Notes: generated from the letters alone by a model not told the origin. Numbered from the stretch's first letter, positions 5,959 through 13,735 are shown. The stretch: 15,735 nucleotides of DNA from Acidimicrobiaceae bacterium (GCA_030838025.1 JAUTXM010000247.1:1-15735); one strand, 5' to 3'. Made by a program: numbers and translations.

Positions 5959-8694
5959 GTGGGTCCTGCCGCGGTCGCCCCTGGCGGTGGGTCGGCCTCG
6001 CTGGTCCTCGAGGGACCTGCGGGCATCGGCAAGACGACCATCTGGGCGGAGGCGGTCTCGCGGGCCCGCCGTGACGGGATCGTGGTGCGGATCTGCCGCT
6101 GCGCCGCCGCCGACGCGGTGTGGGCCTTCTCGGGTCTGGGCGATCTCCTGGAGGAGATGCCCCAATCGGCGCTCACCGAGCTGCCCAACGTCCAGCGTCA
6201 AGCCCTGTCGGCGGCGCTGCTGCTCGACAGCACGACCGCTGTTTCCCCGGGCGATCGCGTCGTGGCGGTCGCCGTGCTCGGCGTGCTGCGGGCAATGGCG
6301 CGCACCGCGCCGCTGGTCCTGGCCATCGATGATGTCCAGTGGTTGGACAGCGCCTCGCGCACCGTCTTGACCTACGCCTTGCGCCGTCTCGATGACGAAG
6401 GCGTACGGGTTCTGGCATCGTGCCGGACGGGCGACCCACAGGTCCCGGTGGTCTCGGCCGCCGAGTCGTGCCTGGGCGTGCCCGGGGATCGGCTGCCGAT
6501 CGGGCCGGTCAGCGTCGGTGCCTTACAGAAGATCGTGCGCAGCCGCCTGTCGATGGCACTTTCTCGCCCGATCTTGACCCGTATGCATCACGCCACGGGG
6601 GGAAACCCGATGGCGTCGCTGGAAATGGGCCACGCCTTGGAGCGGCGCGGGGGCGCGCTGGCGGTGGACGAGCCGCTTCCGGTTCCCAACGACGTGCGGC
6701 TGCTCGTCGCCGATCGCCTGGATCGCCTGTCGGACGCGGCGCGTGATCTGTTGGTGGTCTGCTCGGCGCTGGCGCTGCCGACGGTGCACACGGCTTCGGC
6801 CGCCCTGCGCGACCCGCGGGGTGCGTCGCGGCCCCTGGCCGAGGTGGTCGAGATGGGGATGATGGAGGTCAACGAGGGGAGTCGCCTCCGCTTCACGCAC
6901 CCGCTGGTCGCGTCGGTCGCCTACGGGGAACTCGACGCCGCGGATCGCCAGGCGCTCCACCGGCGGCTGGCCGCGGTGACCGCCGATCCAGAGGAACGGG
7001 CCCGCCATCTTGCGCTGGGCAACACCGGCCCCGATGCCGACGTCGCCGATGCGCTCGAACTGGCCGCGCACCATGCCCGCGTCAGAGGCCGCCGGGACAC
7101 TGCCGCGGAGCTGGCCGAGCTGGCGATCAGTCGCACGCCGCCAGGTCGCGACGGCGACCTGCGCCGGCGCCGGGTGGCGGCCGCCGAATACCTGTTCCAT
7201 ATCGGCTTTCCCGACCGGGCGCGGTCGATGGCGACGGCGGCGCTGGACAGCTCGACACCCGGATCAGCCCGCGTCCCGGCGTTGCTGTTGCTGGCCACCA
7301 TCGAGTATTGGACCGGCGGCAGCGTGGTCACTGCCGGGTGGTGTGAGCAGGCGATGCGCGAGGCGGGCCGCGACCGGCTGCTCCTGGCTCGCTGCCACGC
7401 CGCGCTCGCCGATCTGGCTCCCTACGACGCACCCCGACTGCTCGACCACGCCCGGATGGCAGTGGAACTGATGGAACAGGTCGACGACCCCCCGGCCGAC
7501 GTCCTCGCCAGCGCACTCAAGAACGTGGCCTACCACGAACTGCGCCTGGGTCAGGGCCTGTCGCGGCCGTTGTTGGAGCGGGCCGCGCTCGCCGAGGCGG
7601 AAAGCGAACCGGTTCCCGTGATCGACCGGGTCGGCATGTGCCGGGGGATGCTGCTGCGCTTCGCCGGGCAGTTCGCCGAGGCCCGGTCCTGGCTGCTCGA
7701 GATGCGCAAGAGCGCCGAGGACGAAGGCGACGACGGCGCGTTGCCCAACATTCTCGGCCACCTGGCGCTGCTGGAGTGCTGGGCGGGGGACTACCCGCAG
7801 GCGTTGCGTTACGTGGCCGAAGGGGTGGACCTGGCGGCGCGGACCGGAATCGGCTCGCCGTCAGTGACGGCGGCTCACGCCCTCGCCGAGGCGCTCGTCG
7901 GCCACATCGACCAGGCGCGCCACATCGCCACCGTCGCCCTGGCCCATGACGAAGCCCAGCATGACCTGGCGGATGTGGCCTGTGACCTGCGAAGTCTCGG
8001 TTTCGCCGAGCTGTCAGTCGACGATTTCTCCTCGGCCGCCGAGCATTTCCTGCGAGCCATGTCCATCTCCCAGGAGCTCGGGGTCAATGAGCCCGCGATC
8101 CTGCGCATCCACGCCGACGCGGTGGAGAGCCTGATCGGTCTGGGCCGCATGGCTGAGGCGAGTCGGCTCACCGACGAGCTCGCCACAAGCGCGGGCGCCC
8201 AGCCGGCGTGGTCGCGGGCCATGGCCGGACGGTGCCGCGGTCTGCTGCTGGCCGCGGCCGGCGAGCTGCCGGGCGCCATCGCGGCGCTCACCGCGGCCCT
8301 GGAGGAGCATGCGGCAGTGGGGATGCCGTTCGAAGAAGCGCGCACCCGGCTCTGGACGGGCCAGGTGTTGCGCCGGGCAGGCCGCCGCAGCGAGGCCCGC
8401 CAGGCCCTGGACCGTGCGGCCGCGATGTTCGTCGAGTTGGGCACACCGCTGTATGCCGACCGCGCTCGGGCCGAGCTGCGCCGCCTCGGTGGCAGGGTCG
8501 CCGGGCAGTTCACGCTCACCCTGACCGAGATGCGGGTGGCCGATCTGGTGGGCGCGGGCCACACCAACATCGAGGTGGCCACGGCGCTGTTCGTCAGCGT
8601 GCGCACCGTCGAAAGCCATCTCGGTCGGATCTACCGCAAACTCGGTGTCCGTTCCCGGACCGAACTCGCCCGCGCCCTCCCGGCGCACCCATGA
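5959..8694 (+). CDS. Large ATP-binding LuxR-family transcriptional regulator (LAL/MalT-like)
   Basis: At least 911 residues from the first canonical in-frame start (GTG). Order: P-loop ATPase with Walker A GPAGIGKTT (19-27) and Walker B LVLAIDD (119-125, followed by VQWLD); an AAA/winged-helix region to about 330; a long all-helical, Ala/Leu/Arg-rich TPR-like region (about 330-840); and a C-terminal LuxR helix-turn-helix (about 853-907) with TEMRVADLV, VSVRTVESHL and YRKLGV. LAL regulators are usually cytoplasmic activators gated by ATP and by a ligand or protein bound to the TPR region. Size is typical of the family. Homology clearly starts upstream (VFGREHEL...), so the real protein is longer or the gene is damaged. 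It lies 53 bases upstream of a DUF4242 gene and divergent from the lipid operon; either could be a target. Confidence 0.88.
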   Translation: MGPAAVAPGGGSASLVLEGPAGIGKTTIWAEAVSRARRDGIVVRICRCAAADAVWAFSGLGDLLEEMPQSALTELPNVQRQALSAALLLDSTTAVSPGDRVVAVAVLGVLRAMARTAPLVLAIDDVQWLDSASRTVLTYALRRLDDEGVRVLASCRTGDPQVPVVSAAESCLGVPGDRLPIGPVSVGALQKIVRSRLSMALSRPILTRMHHATGGNPMASLEMGHALERRGGALAVDEPLPVPNDVRLLVADRLDRLSDAARDLLVVCSALALPTVHTASAALRDPRGASRPLAEVVEMGMMEVNEGSRLRFTHPLVASVAYGELDAADRQALHRRLAAVTADPEERARHLALGNTGPDADVADALELAAHHARVRGRRDTAAELAELAISRTPPGRDGDLRRRRVAAAEYLFHIGFPDRARSMATAALDSSTPGSARVPALLLLATIEYWTGGSVVTAGWCEQAMREAGRDRLLLARCHAALADLAPYDAPRLLDHARMAVELMEQVDDPPADVLASALKNVAYHELRLGQGLSRPLLERAALAEAESEPVPVIDRVGMCRGMLLRFAGQFAEARSWLLEMRKSAEDEGDDGALPNILGHLALLECWAGDYPQALRYVAEGVDLAARTGIGSPSVTAAHALAEALVGHIDQARHIATVALAHDEAQHDLADVACDLRSLGFAELSVDDFSSAAEHFLRAMSISQELGVNEPAILRIHADAVESLIGLGRMAEASRLTDELATSAGAQPAWSRAMAGRCRGLLLAAAGELPGAIAALTAALEEHAAVGMPFEEARTRLWTGQVLRRAGRRSEARQALDRAAAMFVELGTPLYADRARAELRRLGGRVAGQFTLTLTEMRVADLVGAGHTNIEVATALFVSVRTVESHLGRIYRKLGVRSRTELARALPAHP

Positions 8695-8718
8695 TTGCGT
8701 AGTACCACCGACGCCACC

Positions 8719-8725
8719 AGGAGGG
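8719..8725 (+). promoter_or_regulatory. Strong but distant ribosome-binding sequence for the DUF4242 gene
   Basis: AGGAGGG ends 22 bases before the only usable in-frame start (GTG 8748-8750). That is well beyond normal spacing. The 8-base palindrome CGGTACCG (8731-8738) lies between and might shorten the effective distance. No closer in-frame start exists. Confidence 0.4.
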
Positions 8726-8747
8726 ACCGTCGGTACCGTCAACTGAT

Positions 8748-9041
8748 GTGATCCACAACGAGCCCGACACGAACATCTTTCTGGTCGAGCGCTACCTGCC
8801 GGTCACCGATCTGGATGCATTGGCGGCGGCGGTAGCTCGCGTGGGCGTGGCCTGCGCCGACGGTCAGGCCGGCGTTCGCTACGTGCACTCGACATTCGTC
8901 CCGGCCGAGGACACCTGTTTCTGCGTGTTCGAGGCCACCTCAGCACAGTCCGTGCGGGCCGTCAACGAGGCGGCGCATTTCGGGCTCGATCGGATCGTTC
9001 CCGCGATCGGCCTTGACGCCGCCGTCGCCCGCCACGCCTGA
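8748..9041 (+). CDS. DUF4242 domain protein (SCO4226-like nickel-binding family)
   Basis: A 97-residue protein matching the DUF4242 pattern along its length: FLVERYLP (11-18), VRYVHSTFVPAEDTCFCVFEA (split here as 43-50 VRYVHSTF and 51-63 with C57 and C59), then SAQSVRAVNEAAHFGLDRIV (65-84). A characterised member, SCO4226 of Streptomyces coelicolor, has a ferredoxin-like fold and binds nickel; whether this one does is inference. Three cysteines are present (36, 57, 59). The start is a GTG giving MIHNEPDTNI before the domain, a normal leader length. There is no signal peptide, so it is cytoplasmic. The gene lies between the LuxR-type regulator and the exported propeller gene (19 bases downstream), which suggests one transcript. 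It might supply a small sensed or metal-linked component, but its role in this cluster is unknown. Confidence 0.8.
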   Translation: MIHNEPDTNIFLVERYLPVTDLDALAAAVARVGVACADGQAGVRYVHSTFVPAEDTCFCVFEATSAQSVRAVNEAAHFGLDRIVPAIGLDAAVARHA

Positions 9042-9060
9042 CGAAGGAAAGCGACAACTG

Positions 9061-11430
9061 ATGAACGAATACGCGCCCGACACCATCGCGGTACCACGAC
9101 ACGCCTCGAGCCGTCGACTCGGTGGCGGGGCGTTCGCGCTGGTGCTCCTCGCGTCCTGCCTGGTGGGAGCCGGAACGTCGACGGCTGCAACCGCCGACGG
9201 GACTTGGTCGATTCGAGCGGTGCCCGCGGCGGCGCTGGCCCCGAATGGTCAGCTCACCGCCACGTCCTGCCCGTCCGCCACCCAATGCATCGCAGTGGGC
9301 GTGGCCCAAGACAGCGAGGGCCGCGACGCCGCGTTGGTGGACAGTTGGAACGGCAATCGTTCCACCGGCCAGTCCCTCCCCCGACCTGCGGGCGCGGTGG
9401 GCACGTTTCTCGCCGGTGTGTCCTGCACCGCGGCCATCGCCTGCACCGCCGTCGGCAATCTCCAGACCGCCTCAGGCGCACACGTGACCCTGGCCGAGCG
9501 ATGGAACGGCCATGACTGGCAGATCCAGGCGACACCAAATCCCGACGGCGCCGTCGACAGCTACCTCAGCGCCGTGTCGTGCGCCTCGCCGGCGGACTGC
9601 ACCGCCGTCGGGTACTCCCAAGATGGCGGCCACCGCAACATGACGCTCGCCGAGCGATGGAATGGTGGGACGTGGCAGATCCAATCGACCCCCAACGCTT
9701 CGGACCCCGCGGCCAGTGCCAGTGTCCTGAAGGGCGTGTCCTGCACGGCCGCCACCGCCTGCACCGCGGTCGGAACGGCGACCGCCAACTTCTTGCCACA
9801 AGCGCTCATCGAGCGGTGGAACGGCGCGAACTGGCAGATTCAGGCGGCTGCCATTCCGGTTGACGCCTCGGGCACCACCCTCACCGCGGTGTCGTGCACG
9901 AGCGCCACGTTTTGCGCCGGGGTCGGCAACTTCACTGCGAAGTCGACCAAAGCCGGTGGCGCGCTGGCCGAGCAATGGAATGGCGCGACGTGGATCGTCG
10001 AACCAATGACGGGCACGACGCTCGACTTCCTCAACGCCGTGGCGTGCACCACGCCGACGAGTTGCACCGCCGTCGGACAGACGGGGTTCTCGGAACCGAT
10101 TGCCCAGCGTTGGGACGGCACGAGCTGGGCGGCGCAGACGCTGCCGAGCCCCGACGGCGCCCTCCAGACCGATCTGGTCGGTGTCTCGTGCCCTTCCCAG
10201 ACCGCGTGCTTGGCGATCGGCTCGGCCCTCTACACCCGAGGAAACGGCACCAACCTGACCGTGGCCGAGCAATGGAACGGTGACCAGTGGGCCATCGCCA
10301 GAAGTTCCAACCCCTCCGGCGCCACCGCCTACGCGCTCACGGGCGTGTCGTGCGGGTCTGCCCGGGAATGCATGGCGGTCGGCTACTACTTCGACGCCAT
10401 CGGGACGAGGCTCGCCCTGGCTGAGGCGTGGGATGGCTCCGCCTGGACCGTCCAGTCCACGGCCAGACTCTCGAACGCCGCGGACGCCGCCTTCGGGTCG
10501 ATCTCGTGCACCTCGCGGCGCGATTGCGTTGCAGTCGGCACGGTCACCGACAACACCGGGTTCGTTTCCCCGCTGGCGGAACACTGGAACGGCAGCACCT
10601 GGAGCGTGCAGCCATCGGCCGCGGACTCGAATTCCGCAGGCAGCTTCCTCACCAGCGTGTCGTGCACGACGAGGACCACGTGCACGGCGGCGGGCGGGTA
10701 TGTCGACAACGCCGGGGCCGTCAAGACCCTGGTCGAGCGGTGGAACGGCACCATCTGGGAGATCCAGTCGACGCCGAGTCCGAGCGGCGCCATCTACGTC
10801 GCCTTCAGCGGAGTCGACTGCCCGAGTGAGCGCTCCTGCACCGCCGTCGGCCTCCTCGTCGACAGCAACTTCAACTTCCTGACGTTCGCCGAGCACTGGA
10901 ACGCCACGTCCTGGGAGGTGCAGTCGACACCGAACCCGACCGGCACCGACGGCCCGAACGGCACCCTGGAAGGCGGCGTCTCCTGCCCGGCGCCCGATGC
11001 CTGTACCGCGGTCGGGCAGTGGACGCCATCGCCGGCGCCCCACCCCGGCGTCACGCTGGCCGAGCACTGGAACGGCACCGCCTGGGTAGTCCAGGCCACA
11101 CCGAACCCGCCGGCCGTGGACGGCGTCAACGGCACCCACAATGCGCCCTTCGCCGGCGTGGCGTGCCCGACCACCACCGACTGCACCGCGGTCGGCAACT
11201 ACGACAGCGGCAACGCCAACGGCGACTTCGTACCCCTGGCCGAAGACTGGAACGGCACCCGCTGGTCGGTCCAACCGGCGGCCAGCCCCGTCGGCGCCTT
11301 CTACAGCGCGCTGCGCAGCGTGGCGTGCCCCACCCCGCGCCTCTGCATCGCGGTCGGAGACACCACCCGGTACAACACCCAGACCAACGCCCGGGGCCTT
11401 CCCACGGCATTGGCTGAGGTCAACGGCTAG
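9061..11430 (+). CDS. Secreted 14-repeat beta-propeller-like protein with a CX5C pair in every repeat
   Basis: A 789-residue exported protein. I start at ATG 9061, which has AAGGA 12 bases upstream, rather than at a longer in-frame start inside the DUF4242 gene. The N-terminus has basic residues (RR 18-19), a hydrophobic core (21-37) and an AxA-type end near 43-45; a lipobox-like LASC (30-33) makes a lipoprotein possible. Then come 14 repeats of about 46-60 residues with the pattern (V/I/A)SC-x5-C-T-A-V-G...L-A-E-x-W-N-G-x-x-W-x-(I/V)-Q-x-T-P-x-P. Repeats of this length and pattern suit four-stranded blades; 14 would fit two seven-bladed propellers. The mature N-terminus, DGTWSIRAVP, supplies the strand missing from repeat 14, which stops at LAEVNG. 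No cell-wall anchor or catalytic motif is recognisable. Related repeat proteins occur in actinobacteria without assigned function. It may bind ligands or cell-surface polymers. Confidence 0.8.
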   Translation: MNEYAPDTIAVPRHASSRRLGGGAFALVLLASCLVGAGTSTAATADGTWSIRAVPAAALAPNGQLTATSCPSATQCIAVGVAQDSEGRDAALVDSWNGNRSTGQSLPRPAGAVGTFLAGVSCTAAIACTAVGNLQTASGAHVTLAERWNGHDWQIQATPNPDGAVDSYLSAVSCASPADCTAVGYSQDGGHRNMTLAERWNGGTWQIQSTPNASDPAASASVLKGVSCTAATACTAVGTATANFLPQALIERWNGANWQIQAAAIPVDASGTTLTAVSCTSATFCAGVGNFTAKSTKAGGALAEQWNGATWIVEPMTGTTLDFLNAVACTTPTSCTAVGQTGFSEPIAQRWDGTSWAAQTLPSPDGALQTDLVGVSCPSQTACLAIGSALYTRGNGTNLTVAEQWNGDQWAIARSSNPSGATAYALTGVSCGSARECMAVGYYFDAIGTRLALAEAWDGSAWTVQSTARLSNAADAAFGSISCTSRRDCVAVGTVTDNTGFVSPLAEHWNGSTWSVQPSAADSNSAGSFLTSVSCTTRTTCTAAGGYVDNAGAVKTLVERWNGTIWEIQSTPSPSGAIYVAFSGVDCPSERSCTAVGLLVDSNFNFLTFAEHWNATSWEVQSTPNPTGTDGPNGTLEGGVSCPAPDACTAVGQWTPSPAPHPGVTLAEHWNGTAWVVQATPNPPAVDGVNGTHNAPFAGVACPTTTDCTAVGNYDSGNANGDFVPLAEDWNGTRWSVQPAASPVGAFYSALRSVACPTPRLCIAVGDTTRYNTQTNARGLPTALAEVNG
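9250..11427 (+). repeat. Fourteen tandem ~50-codon protein repeats
   Basis: Each unit has one (S/A/D)C-x5-C pair (14 of 14) and all but the last have W(N/D)(G/A). Approximate repeat openings by residue pattern: QLTATSC, FLAGVSC, YLSAVSC, VLKGVSC, TLTAVSC, FLNAVAC, DLVGVSC, ALTGVSC, AFGSISC, FLTSVSC, AFSGVDC, LEGGVSC, PFAGVAC, ALRSVAC. The copies have diverged at DNA level, so this is an old expansion rather than a recent array. Apart from C33 in the signal region, I see no cysteine outside these pairs. Confidence 0.85.
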
Positions 11431-11451
11431 GCAATCTGGGGAAAAGGGTGG

Positions 11452-11495
11452 CCGCGGCGCCCCTGAGCGCCATCCCACGCTGATGGGTGCCGCGG
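11452..11495. terminator. Structured spacer between convergent genes, possible bidirectional terminator
   Basis: A perfect 7-bp outer stem CCGCGGC (11452-11458) / GCCGCGG (11489-11495) encloses CCATC (11470-11474) / GATGG (11482-11486); an alternative hairpin GGCGC/GCGCC is at 11456-11471. It lies 22 bases after the propeller-gene stop and 37 bases beyond the stop of the convergent Dps-like gene. There is no U tract on the plus strand; on the minus strand CCCTTTTCCCC follows. A GC-rich stem of this kind is common at gene ends in high-GC actinobacteria. Confidence 0.45.
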
Positions 11496-11531
11496 ATCAC
11501 GCCGAGCCCGCTGCGCCGAACGCCGTCAACT

Positions 11532-11969
11532 TCACAGCTGGCTCAGCGCCTGCTCATGGGCGAGGAGTCCCTGCCGCACGCCTTCGAGAACCCTCCGCGA
11601 CCCCTCGTCGTCCTGCTCGGCCAGGGCCGCGGCCACGTGCCGCTCGAGCCGGTCGAGATGCTCGCCAATGACTCGCCGGACGTCGCCATCGGTGGCAGCC
11701 TGGGGCCACAGGTTGGGTGGCGTCCGACCGGCGACGCTCGGCATCAGCCCGAGCGGCGAAACGCCAAGGGCAACGTCGCGGTCCATGAGCAGCCGGGCCC
11801 ACGTCCCCAAGTCCTCGAAGAGCCGGTCGAGGATGCCGTGAAGGGCGTGTGTCTCAGGGACCTTCCGGTGGGCCTGCTTCACGTCCTGCACGACGTCGAT
11901 CACCTCGCTCAGTACCTGATTCAGGGCGGCGATCGGATCGGGGCGCGGGGGCGAAGGCACGCTGGCCAC
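11532..11969 (-). CDS. Dps/ferritin-like protein with altered ferroxidase ligands
   Basis: A 145-residue, mainly helical protein that resembles the Dps family: VKQAH (30-34) matches the helix normally followed by WN, ALHGILDRLFEDL (42-54) matches the conserved LH-x3-D helix, and RDVALGVSPLG (64-74) matches the ERxxxLGGxPxG turn. The C-terminal helices (96-143) end in GLLAHEQAL, like the final Dps helix. Dps proteins form 12-mers that oxidise and store iron and may bind DNA. By alignment to E. coli Dps, ligands H51, H63 and D67 correspond to H34, H44 and D48, but D78 is Arg59 and E82 is Asp63, and the WN after the first His is RK. Iron oxidation may therefore be impaired or changed. The start is GTG with GAAGG about 10 bases upstream. 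It is divergent from the next secreted-protein gene, 80 bases away. A non-Dps four-helix protein remains possible. Confidence 0.6.
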   Translation of the reverse strand: MASVPSPPRPDPIAALNQVLSEVIDVVQDVKQAHRKVPETHALHGILDRLFEDLGTWARLLMDRDVALGVSPLGLMPSVAGRTPPNLWPQAATDGDVRRVIGEHLDRLERHVAAALAEQDDEGSRRVLEGVRQGLLAHEQALSQL

Positions 11970-12049
11970 GATACGGGGACCTTCGCCGAGGCAACCTATT
12001 CCTCCGCTGATGCGTCATGAAGGGTGTCAACCGACGAAAGGGTGAGCAG

Positions 12050-12865
12050 ATGAAACGTCTCGTCATTGGGGCCATGGCTGCGGCGCTGGCGCTCGCGGCC
12101 GGCGCCGGCACCGCGGCGGCAGCACCAAGTATTCAGCCGCGCCAATCCTTCGTCGGGGTCGTCAACGGCCGGTCGGTCTCCTCCCTGATCAGTGTCACCG
12201 GTTGTTCGACCGCGGCCGGAAACGGGCATCCCATCGCCGGCCAGAGCGCCAAGGTGCTCCAGTTGGCGGCATCGACCGCGATTCGACCCGGGTTCACCGG
12301 CCGGGCCCATCAGATCAGCGTCGACCTCTATATACCTGCCTCAGACCCGATGCTTCCGCTCATCAGGATCGTCCACCTAGGCAACCTCAGCGCCTACCAG
12401 ACTCCGTTGTTCATCTCGCCGTTCCTGACGCTTCCCTGCCAAGGCACGGCCAGCGCCGTCTTCAGCCCGATCAACGGCGGCGCCAAGGCCGTTGACGCTT
12501 CCGTCTCGATCACCTTCGTGTCACCTCAGATTGCCGCCAACCCCTCGCGTAACATTCCCGCAGGGACGGTGACCACCCTGACCGGGTCGGGGTTCGCGCC
12601 CAACGCCACCTACCACGTGGCCGAGTGCTCGCAAACGGGCTGGATGGTCACGCAAAACCCCTGTGTTGCCGCCAACGCGATTGACGTCACGACCAATGGA
12701 GCCGGCGGATTTACCCACCCGCTCACGGTGGAGCCGTGCACCGTTCCGAGCGCCAGCACCATCGAGACGTGTTTCATCGGCGTTCCGATGGTCTCGGGTA
12801 TTGACACGATCCAACTCGTCGCCCCAGCCAGGATCACCGTGATGCTGACCCCAGCGCGGATCTGA
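12050..12865 (+). CDS. Secreted protein with neocarzinostatin-like C-terminal domain
   Basis: A 271-residue exported protein. I choose ATG 12050 because GAAAGGGTGAG lies just upstream and it opens directly into a signal peptide (MKRLVIGAMAAALALAAGAG, cleavage in the AAAA-PS region near 25). Residues 27-158 form an unrecognised, Ser/Thr/Val-rich, probably beta-sheet domain with cysteines 52 and 130. Residues about 160-268 resemble the neocarzinostatin/apo-chromoprotein Ig-like fold: IPAGTVTTLTGSGFAPNATY, then AEC (193)...PC (205), a TTNGAGGFTHPLTV strand pair, and C230...C241 followed by FIGV. The cysteine spacing fits the two disulfides of that family. Actinomycete members bind enediyne chromophores, but most genomic homologues have no known ligand, and no enediyne gene is seen here. 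The role is therefore unassigned; it may be an extracellular binding protein. Confidence 0.65.
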   Translation: MKRLVIGAMAAALALAAGAGTAAAAPSIQPRQSFVGVVNGRSVSSLISVTGCSTAAGNGHPIAGQSAKVLQLAASTAIRPGFTGRAHQISVDLYIPASDPMLPLIRIVHLGNLSAYQTPLFISPFLTLPCQGTASAVFSPINGGAKAVDASVSITFVSPQIAANPSRNIPAGTVTTLTGSGFAPNATYHVAECSQTGWMVTQNPCVAANAIDVTTNGAGGFTHPLTVEPCTVPSASTIETCFIGVPMVSGIDTIQLVAPARITVMLTPARI

Positions 12866-13035
12866 CACCTGCGCCATCAGGAGGTCACGCGGCGGGCCTT
12901 GCGGCCGGCAGTTCCTCGTCGACCGATGAGTTCCGGTGGCGCCTGCGGTCTGATGGCTACGAACGAAGCGAAGCCGATGAACCGCGCTGGCTCGACGGCC
13001 GCGACGCTCGTCGATCAGAAAGGCTGTGACCACCC

Positions 13036-13650
13036 ATGACGACACCGACCGACGTGGATCTGCAACGCGCCGTGGCCGAGGAGTTCCTCGCGCTTGGCGA
13101 CCTGCTCGACACGCTTCCCGAGGCGCGATGGGATACCCCGTCGCTCTGCGAAGGCTGGCGGGTTCGGGAGGTCGTCGCGCACATGACCATGGCCGCCCGC
13201 TACTCCGCGGCGGAGTTCTATGCCGAGTTGCAGGCTTCCAACGGCGACTTCACCCACCTCTCCAATCGCATCGCGGCCAGCGACGCCGGGCTCTCCTGCC
13301 AGGCCCTCGTAGACAACATGCGCGAGGAGGCGATGCACCAGTGGACCCCGCCCGGGGGTGGCTATTCAGGCGCCCTCAATCACGTCGTGATCCATGGTCT
13401 CGACATCACCGTCCCGCTCGGGGCCGCGCGCCGATCGTCAGACGACACGATCCGCGCCGTCCTCGATGACCTCACTCATGGCGGCACGCACGAACACTTC
13501 GGGTTCGATCTCGAGGGCAAGCGCCTCCGTGCGACCGACATCGATTGGACGTTCGGCTCGGGCGCGCTGGTGAGCGGTTCGGCCCAGGACCTGGCGCTGT
13601 TCATGTGCGGGCGAAGACTCCCACCCGGTCGGATTCACGGCCAGCCGTAG
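13036..13650 (+). CDS. Maleylpyruvate isomerase-family mycothiol-dependent enzyme (DinB-like)
   Basis: A 204-residue protein of the MDMPI/DinB-like superfamily. The N-terminal helical-bundle signature is clear: LCEGWRVREVVAHM (37-50), with His49 as the expected metal ligand. Further candidate ligands are in NHVVIHGLD (115-123: His116, His120, Asp123). The C-terminal part shows the family ending FDLEGKRLRATDIDW (157-171) and GSAQDLALFMCGR (181-193). Characterised members use mycothiol and a divalent metal to isomerise maleylpyruvate, but most relatives have other, unknown thiol-transfer substrates, so the family name should not be read as a proven reaction. The ATG start has AAAGG about 12 bases upstream. 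The preceding 170 bases hold no gene. Mycothiol is made only by Actinomycetota, which supports the lineage call. Confidence 0.85.
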   Translation: MTTPTDVDLQRAVAEEFLALGDLLDTLPEARWDTPSLCEGWRVREVVAHMTMAARYSAAEFYAELQASNGDFTHLSNRIAASDAGLSCQALVDNMREEAMHQWTPPGGGYSGALNHVVIHGLDITVPLGAARRSSDDTIRAVLDDLTHGGTHEHFGFDLEGKRLRATDIDWTFGSGALVSGSAQDLALFMCGRRLPPGRIHGQP

Positions 13651-13735
13651 ACCCATTGATCGAGCCTCACTCCGCGGACGCGGGGAACAGGGGAGTCGAG
13701 AAGCTGGTGAGCGTTCCCAGGAAGGAGTACCGGCC

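Noticed and set aside
5385..6074. 229-codon plus-strand frame across the divergent intergenic region
   Set aside because: It crosses the inverted repeat and overlaps the regulator in another frame. Composition is not protein-like. Only its segment from ATG 5871 is of interest, as a possible frameshifted start.
9250..11427. Possible CRISPR-like or recent tandem array
   Set aside because: The repetition is at protein level with diverged DNA copies of about 150 bases; there are no short identical repeats with unique spacers.
9472..11478. 668-codon open frame on the minus strand
   Set aside because: It is fully antisense to the propeller gene, and its repetitive Gly/Arg/Ala composition mirrors the repeats. 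It lacks domains and a ribosome site.
12866..13035. Possible regulatory hairpin (CCATCAG/CTGATGG) upstream of the mycothiol-family gene
   Set aside because: Seven bases of pairing 70 bases apart is within chance. I see no gene or clear signal in this spacer apart from the ribosome site.
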